Below, in pieces: positions 31,030-35,707 of a stretch of DNA of 35,707 nt. The stretch lies in assembly GCA_002696645.1 (NCBI GenBank), contig NZSA01000064.1, positions 12,211 through 47,917 on the forward strand. The letters run 5' to 3'. The first letter of the stretch is position 1. Every line of letters begins with the position of its first letter. The position numbers and the translations under genes were made by a program. Below the pieces are notes generated by a model. That model was not told the DNA's origin, did not search any database, and was given only the letters and a program-made list of their open reading frames with translations. The DNA is from Rhodospirillales bacterium (GTDB taxonomy: Bacteria; Pseudomonadota; Alphaproteobacteria; UBA8366; Aestuariispiraceae).

Positions 31030-33120
31030 TTAGCGCGCTTCCCGGTACCAGCTCATCGCCATCAATCCAGCTGCGGTCAAAAACAAGACCCAGCCCGGGA
31101 TCATCGGTACGGAATCAAGTCCCACAACGGTGTAATCCTTATTCTCTACCAGCCCGATCCAACCCGATCCGCCCGTGGGTCGTCCTTTTGCGACACGTCG
31201 AACCTGTGGGACAGGTCCATCCGCCAGCCAGTGCAATCGCCCGCCACTATCCGCCACAGGTTGTTTCAGGATCGCATCAGTTGCAACCAGATCAGCAAAT
31301 TCCAGCGAGTTCAATGCCCCCGCAGCGGTTCGCACCGTGCGCCCCCCTTGAGAAATTTCAAACAAACCGCTCTGCGTCAAGGGGATGGCTTGGGCATACA
31401 ACCCTTCTGAAACCCGTTTCAAGGGGACATCCACCGTGCTGCCATCGGGGCGAACAACATTTGCCGTCGGGGGCTGGCGCAAGTCTTCCAGTGTGCGCAT
31501 GCGAATTTCCAACTGATCATCGGAGGCTACGGCCTTCAGATCTTCTTCTTCCAGTTCCGGTTCTTTCATCAGCCAATGGGCCAGGCGGCGCAGCAGTTCT
31601 GCATGGGGACCACCCCCATCATATCCCCGCGCCCACAGCCAGATCTGGTCGCTGCTGATCTGAGCCACCCGACCATCCCCGACACGGTCCAGCGTGATCA
31701 AGGGCTGATCCCCGATCCCTGTCATGATGACATCCCCGGATCGTTGCGTCACATCGATCTGGCGCAACCAATCCCCCCAACTGGGACCGGAAGAGGCGGC
31801 ATTTTGATCCGGTCCATCCGGCAGACCTGCCGTGACCGGGTGACGCAAACCTTTTTCCGTCACCTGTGGTTTGAAGGTCTGTTCTGAAACCCCGCCGCGT
31901 GGCTCCAGCGGCAGGATATCGCCCAGGGGCGTGCGATACAGGCTGAACGGACCCGCAAATCCAGGCCCTGCCGCATCCAATAATGCGCCGCCATTGCGCA
32001 CGTAATCAACAATATTGCCCAGATAAAGGGTCGGCAGAACGCCGCGCCGTCGATAGCTGTCAAACACGATCAAATCGAAATCATTCAATTTGACTTCAAA
32101 CAGCTCCCGTGTGGGGAAGGCGATCAGCGACAATTCATCAATCGGGGTGCCATCCTGCTTTTCCGGTGGGCGCAGGATCGTGAAATGCACCAGATCAACC
32201 GACGGATCAGATTTCAACAGATTGCGCCAGGTCCGCTCCCCTGGATGGGGTTCACCGCTGACCAACAAGACCCGCAGCCGGTCCCGCACGCCATTAATCG
32301 ACAGAACCGCGCTGTTATTGACCGTCGACAACTCGCCGGGAAGTTCCGGCACTTTCAATTCGATGATGGATGCCCCGCGATGATCCAGCGACAAGGTAAC
32401 CGTCACATCCTGATTGAAGGGCAATCGCTCAATCCGCTGCCCCACCCCGTCGATCAGCAAGGTTGGTCGGATGGTTTCTCCAGGACCAACGGTTGGGTCC
32501 GAAATCCGCAGGGTCAGTTCCAGCGGCTCATCCACAACCCCAAAACTGGGCGCCTTTACAATCTGCAGCCGACGGTCTGGCGTGTTGCGCGCGCCATCGA
32601 TCAAGGCATGCAGCGGGCCCGGCGGCAGGCTGGCCAATTCCTGAGGGTCATGAATTTGTCCATCCGTGATCAGGATTGCACCGGCATACCGCCGTGCTGG
32701 CACATCCGCCAGCGCGTCGCGCGTCGCTTCGACAATCCGCGTTCCCGTCGCGCTGTCCTGAACGGTGTTATGCCTCAGCACAACACGCCGGACCTCCAAG
32801 GAGGGGGCGAATTTTGCCAATTGTTCCTGGACCTCTTCCGCAGCAGCGCGGGTTTCTTCCAATCGCCCAACGGCGCTTTGGGATGGTGTTTCATCGACGA
32901 TCAACAGCGCGATATCGGGATTTAACTCTCTGCGCTCCTGCAACAGCGCCGGATTGGCAAGGCCCAACAGCAACAGCGCGGCCAGCCCCGCCCGAAACAG
33001 GGTTCCCGGCATCCGCCGGACCAGCAACCATCCGAACAATAGGATGGCGACAGCCGCCAGGATCAGCAGGCTCCAGACCGGCAAATAGGGCGCAAAGGCG
33101 ATGGAATATTCCGTCATCAT
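31030..33120 (-). CDS. Large two-TM membrane protein of the DUF4159 operon
   Basis: A 696-aa protein. Hydrophobic segments at about 9-30 and 38-60 anchor the N-terminus, and a C-terminal helix (PGWVLFLTAAGLMAMSW) anchors the end, leaving a periplasmic body of about 600 aa. The body starts as a von Willebrand-like module (DIALLIVDETPSQS, a DxSxS variant, then GAILITDGQIHD). A glutamine-amidotransferase-like segment (DLIVFDSYRRRGVLPTLYLG) and beta-rich domains follow. Such proteins are encoded with MoxR ATPase, DUF58 and BatA/DUF4159 proteins in alphaproteobacteria; the function is probably cell-envelope stress or assembly but is not established. The start is 2 nt after the stop of the DUF4159 gene. 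Confidence 0.7.
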   Translation of the reverse strand: MMTEYSIAFAPYLPVWSLLILAAVAILLFGWLLVRRMPGTLFRAGLAALLLLGLANPALLQERRELNPDIALLIVDETPSQSAVGRLEETRAAAEEVQEQLAKFAPSLEVRRVVLRHNTVQDSATGTRIVEATRDALADVPARRYAGAILITDGQIHDPQELASLPPGPLHALIDGARNTPDRRLQIVKAPSFGVVDEPLELTLRISDPTVGPGETIRPTLLIDGVGQRIERLPFNQDVTVTLSLDHRGASIIELKVPELPGELSTVNNSAVLSINGVRDRLRVLLVSGEPHPGERTWRNLLKSDPSVDLVHFTILRPPEKQDGTPIDELSLIAFPTRELFEVKLNDFDLIVFDSYRRRGVLPTLYLGNIVDYVRNGGALLDAAGPGFAGPFSLYRTPLGDILPLEPRGGVSEQTFKPQVTEKGLRHPVTAGLPDGPDQNAASSGPSWGDWLRQIDVTQRSGDVIMTGIGDQPLITLDRVGDGRVAQISSDQIWLWARGYDGGGPHAELLRRLAHWLMKEPELEEEDLKAVASDDQLEIRMRTLEDLRQPPTANVVRPDGSTVDVPLKRVSEGLYAQAIPLTQSGLFEISQGGRTVRTAAGALNSLEFADLVATDAILKQPVADSGGRLHWLADGPVPQVRRVAKGRPTGGSGWIGLVENKDYTVVGLDSVPMIPGWVLFLTAAGLMAMSWYREAR

Positions 33121-33122
33121 CC

Positions 33123-35707
33123 CTATTGCCCCAATCGTTCCAGAATGGACGGGATATGCACCTGATCGGCCTTGTAATTGCCGGTCAATGTGTACATCAC
33201 CAGATTAACGCCAAAGCGATAGGCCATTTCACGGCGACGGTCATCTTCGCCACCAATGGCAAACATCGGTCGGCCAGACTCTTCAATCGCCCAGGCCGAT
33301 GCCCAATCGGCATCCCCGACCACAACGGGCGATACGCCATCATTGCTGGCCGTCGCCCCGGTTTCGACCCAGACCGTCCCACCTTCCCAACGCCCGGGAA
33401 ACTCCTGCAACAAATAGAAACTGCGGGTCAGCACATGGTCCGGTGAAACCGCCGCGATTTGGGGTATGTTTAACTGGCGCGCCAAACGCCGCAACATATC
33501 GGAACTGGCGGTCAATCCGCCGCCGGATACCTGCCCATTCCGGGTATCGAACAGGATCATTCCGCCCGTTGCCATGAAGCGATTGATACGATCGGCGGTC
33601 GGCGCGGTGATCCCCTGTTGATCATCGGAAATCGGCCAATACAACAGCGGATAAAACGACAATTCGTCGCGGTTGATGTCAACACCAACCGGATCGCCGG
33701 CCTCCACCGCCGTGCGTTGGCGCAAGATCTCCGTTAAACCGCGCAGACCCGCCGCGCTGACGCGATCAATCTCTGCATCTCCGGTAATGACATAGGCCAA
33801 GGTCGTGCTCAGCGCGCCGCTTGGGACCGACTGTGCCGGGGCCGGATAGGGCGCACCCATCCAGATTAGGCCAACCATCAGTGCGGCGGTCGCCACCCCG
33901 CCCCGTCGAGGCAGGGATGCAAAGCCCCGAAGGAACACGGTCACCACTGTATCCAGGAAAACCAGAATAAGCGCCGCCAATAACAAATAGGGCGCCAATG
34001 CCTGTTCTTCCTCTTTCTCAAACCCCAGTTTCACAGCCCCTTGGGGCAGGGTCGACAGCGGGGTCAGATCAGTCACGCGCGGCCCCAGATTGACCGCCAC
34101 GCGAATTGCCTGGCTGCCATAGAATCCAGGCGGCGTAGTCGCGGAAACCTGCACTGTATCCAATGCTTCAACATTCAGTGGCCGTGCAGAATTTGGCGGA
34201 TCCGTCAGGCGACCAAACCCATCCAACATACGATAGGGCGGGGCCAGACCTTGATCACTGGCGGCATCATGAACCCCCCGTCCCAGACTGCTGAGCCGTT
34301 CCAGCATACTGACAAACAGGCCGGACAAGGCCATATTCGACCAGTCCGTATTGGCGGTTGTATGAACCAGTACCAGCCATCCCTGACCGCGCTTTTCCGC
34401 TGTCACCAAAGGCGTGTCATCTGCCAGCCGCAGCCAGGTCTTGCCATCCAGATCCAGCGAGGGTTCGGCCAGAACCTGCCGTGAAATCGTCACATCCTTG
34501 GGAATTGAGATGCCCGCTAACGGGCCATCCGGATTAATGCGGCCGATACGGGCGGGTTCGCTCCACGCCATCGCCCCGGACAATTGCCGACCGCCACTGC
34601 GCAACTTCACCGGGATCAGTGGATCATCCACGGCCGCAGCCAACCGCTGGCCCGCAAACCGGATTAACATACCGCCTGTCTGTATCCAGTCATTCAGGGC
34701 CGCGCTGTCTTCACTTTCCAGCACCGTCTCATCCGGTAACAACAGGACGGATTGCGGGGTCTTCAACAAGATACCCAGGGGCCCGCGATCAATTGTCCCC
34801 AGCGGACGCAAGGCGCGATCCAGAAAATAAACTTCCGACAACAGCGGCAAGGCTTCCCGATTGCCGATATCTGCAATAATCCCAATCGGCCGGCGGCTCC
34901 AGCGTTCATCCAGCAAGGCAGTCGCCCCAACGCCAGACCGGTCTTCAAGGCTTAGGCGCGCAATGCTGTTTCTGAGTTCAACCGGCAGGGTCAGCGTTGC
35001 CTGTGTTTCGGTTTCTCCAGCCGCAAATTCAGCCTCCTGCCGAAACAGGGGGCGGTCATCATCGCCAAAGGCCAGAACAGCCACGGTTGCCGCCGCCTGC
35101 GCCGCCGGACGCCGCAATGTGACCACCAACGCAGCTTCTCCCCGGGCGGGCGGGTCTATCACCATTGGCCCCAAAGACAGATCAGGCGTTAATACCGTCA
35201 TCGGGCCCAAGGCCGAAATGGCATCGATGAATTCTTCGGTCTCTTGTGTTTCCAACCCGTCGGAGAACCAGAACACATCACCCCGCACATCCTGATCTTG
35301 CAGGAGCGCGACCGCATTGGTCATCGCCAGACGGTCCACCGGCCATGGCTTTGGCGTCAGGGCAGCGATCACTTCCTGCGCATCATGGGCAGATAGCAAA
35401 CGATGCGGTTCCAAAGGATTGCCATCCGCAGGGGGGGCGCCCAGAATCAAATGCACAGGCCGATTGGCCCGATCAGCGGTTTGCAGAAGGGTTGCGGCCC
35501 GATCCAGTCGATTTTGCCATTCAGGTGCCGCCGCCCAGCCATCATCCATCACCAGAATAATCGGCCCTTCGCCCGTTAAATCCCAATCGGGGTTCAGCAC
35601 CGGGCGCGCCGCCGTCGCAATTACCAGCGGTCCGTCCCCGGCATTTGAAGTTGCGGCAATTGATCCAGGCAGCACGATGGAGCTGTTTTCCACCGCGCTG
35701 GATGCCA
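33123..35707 (-). CDS. DUF4159 membrane protein, N-terminus cut by window edge
   Basis: At least 861 codons. The frame stays open through the last base of the window, so the start lies beyond it; the apparent GTG at 35693 is internal. The visible N-terminal part is a vWA-like segment (GPIILVMDDGWAAAPEW, VFWFSDGLETQETEEFI). Beta domains follow, then two membrane helices (APYLLLAALILVFLDTVVTV and GVATAALMVGLIWMGA). The C-terminal DUF4159 domain spans about the last 215 aa (TTLAYVITGDAEIDRVSAAG, LSFYPLLYWPIS, GGMILFDTRNGQ). A BatA-type N-terminal TM region is expected outside. It is translated just before the 696-aa protein in the same operon. Confidence 0.8.
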   Translation of the reverse strand, partial: ASSAVENSSIVLPGSIAATSNAGDGPLVIATAARPVLNPDWDLTGEGPIILVMDDGWAAAPEWQNRLDRAATLLQTADRANRPVHLILGAPPADGNPLEPHRLLSAHDAQEVIAALTPKPWPVDRLAMTNAVALLQDQDVRGDVFWFSDGLETQETEEFIDAISALGPMTVLTPDLSLGPMVIDPPARGEAALVVTLRRPAAQAAATVAVLAFGDDDRPLFRQEAEFAAGETETQATLTLPVELRNSIARLSLEDRSGVGATALLDERWSRRPIGIIADIGNREALPLLSEVYFLDRALRPLGTIDRGPLGILLKTPQSVLLLPDETVLESEDSAALNDWIQTGGMLIRFAGQRLAAAVDDPLIPVKLRSGGRQLSGAMAWSEPARIGRINPDGPLAGISIPKDVTISRQVLAEPSLDLDGKTWLRLADDTPLVTAEKRGQGWLVLVHTTANTDWSNMALSGLFVSMLERLSSLGRGVHDAASDQGLAPPYRMLDGFGRLTDPPNSARPLNVEALDTVQVSATTPPGFYGSQAIRVAVNLGPRVTDLTPLSTLPQGAVKLGFEKEEEQALAPYLLLAALILVFLDTVVTVFLRGFASLPRRGGVATAALMVGLIWMGAPYPAPAQSVPSGALSTTLAYVITGDAEIDRVSAAGLRGLTEILRQRTAVEAGDPVGVDINRDELSFYPLLYWPISDDQQGITAPTADRINRFMATGGMILFDTRNGQVSGGGLTASSDMLRRLARQLNIPQIAAVSPDHVLTRSFYLLQEFPGRWEGGTVWVETGATASNDGVSPVVVGDADWASAWAIEESGRPMFAIGGEDDRRREMAYRFGVNLVMYTLTGNYKADQVHIPSILERLGQ

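Overview
The window looks like an alphaproteobacterial chromosome, probably a marine or Rhodospirillales/Sneathiella-like lineage. The evidence is moderately GC-rich coding DNA, a PraR/PhrR-type XRE regulator, a class 2 (quinone-linked) PyrD, a TIGR01459-type HAD protein, a SoeBC-like sulfite dehydrogenase pair and a DUF4159 membrane-protein operon. The lineage is inferred from gene content, not from a marker gene.

Layout. 1-9.2 kb is host DNA: iron-sulfur and membrane-anchor subunits of a molybdoenzyme (soeBC-like), pyruvate kinase, an IclR regulator convergent with a UbiX-type flavin prenyltransferase, a small YdcH/DUF465 protein, an AT-rich gap, an XRE regulator, and an acyl-CoA ligase plus class IV aminotransferase pair. 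9.3-13.1 kb is a mosaic, mostly AT-rich accessory patch. It holds a 22-codon remnant of a gene whose intact relative lies 2.26 kb further on, a 619-aa DUF4209 protein with a HEPN-like RNxxxHG motif, a tRNA-like scrap, and an intact DUF4304-like gene.

12.5-25.4 kb is a phage late-gene cassette read entirely on the minus strand. Its order follows phage T7 genes 10 to 19: major capsid protein, small head protein, strong terminator, tail tubular proteins A and B, a tandem palindromic repeat array, gp14-like internal protein, tail fibre with a sugar-binding-like domain, DUF4376 protein, terminator, small-terminase candidate, large terminase, TM/coiled-coil protein, SleB-type endolysin, GTA-type holin, and finally an 812-aa protein with a disordered N-terminus and a pretoxin plus PD-(D/E)XK-like nuclease tip. 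A near-perfect intrinsic terminator closes the unit. I see no portal, scaffold, integrase, repressor, polymerase or replication gene. It is therefore either a truncated podovirus-type prophage or a domesticated particle/GTA-like cassette that would need a portal from elsewhere.

25.5-35.7 kb returns to host DNA: DUF952 protein overlapping pyrD, a membrane protein with a degenerate EAL domain, a HAD-IIA phosphatase-like protein, a class V aminotransferase, and two large membrane proteins of a MoxR/DUF58/BatA/DUF4159-type operon, the last cut by the window edge.

The most interesting part is the combination of a portal-less T7-like late cassette ending in a toxin-like gene, a neighbouring compositionally foreign patch with a HEPN-like gene between repeated gene starts, and a 34-bp ABABA palindromic array inside the structural operon.
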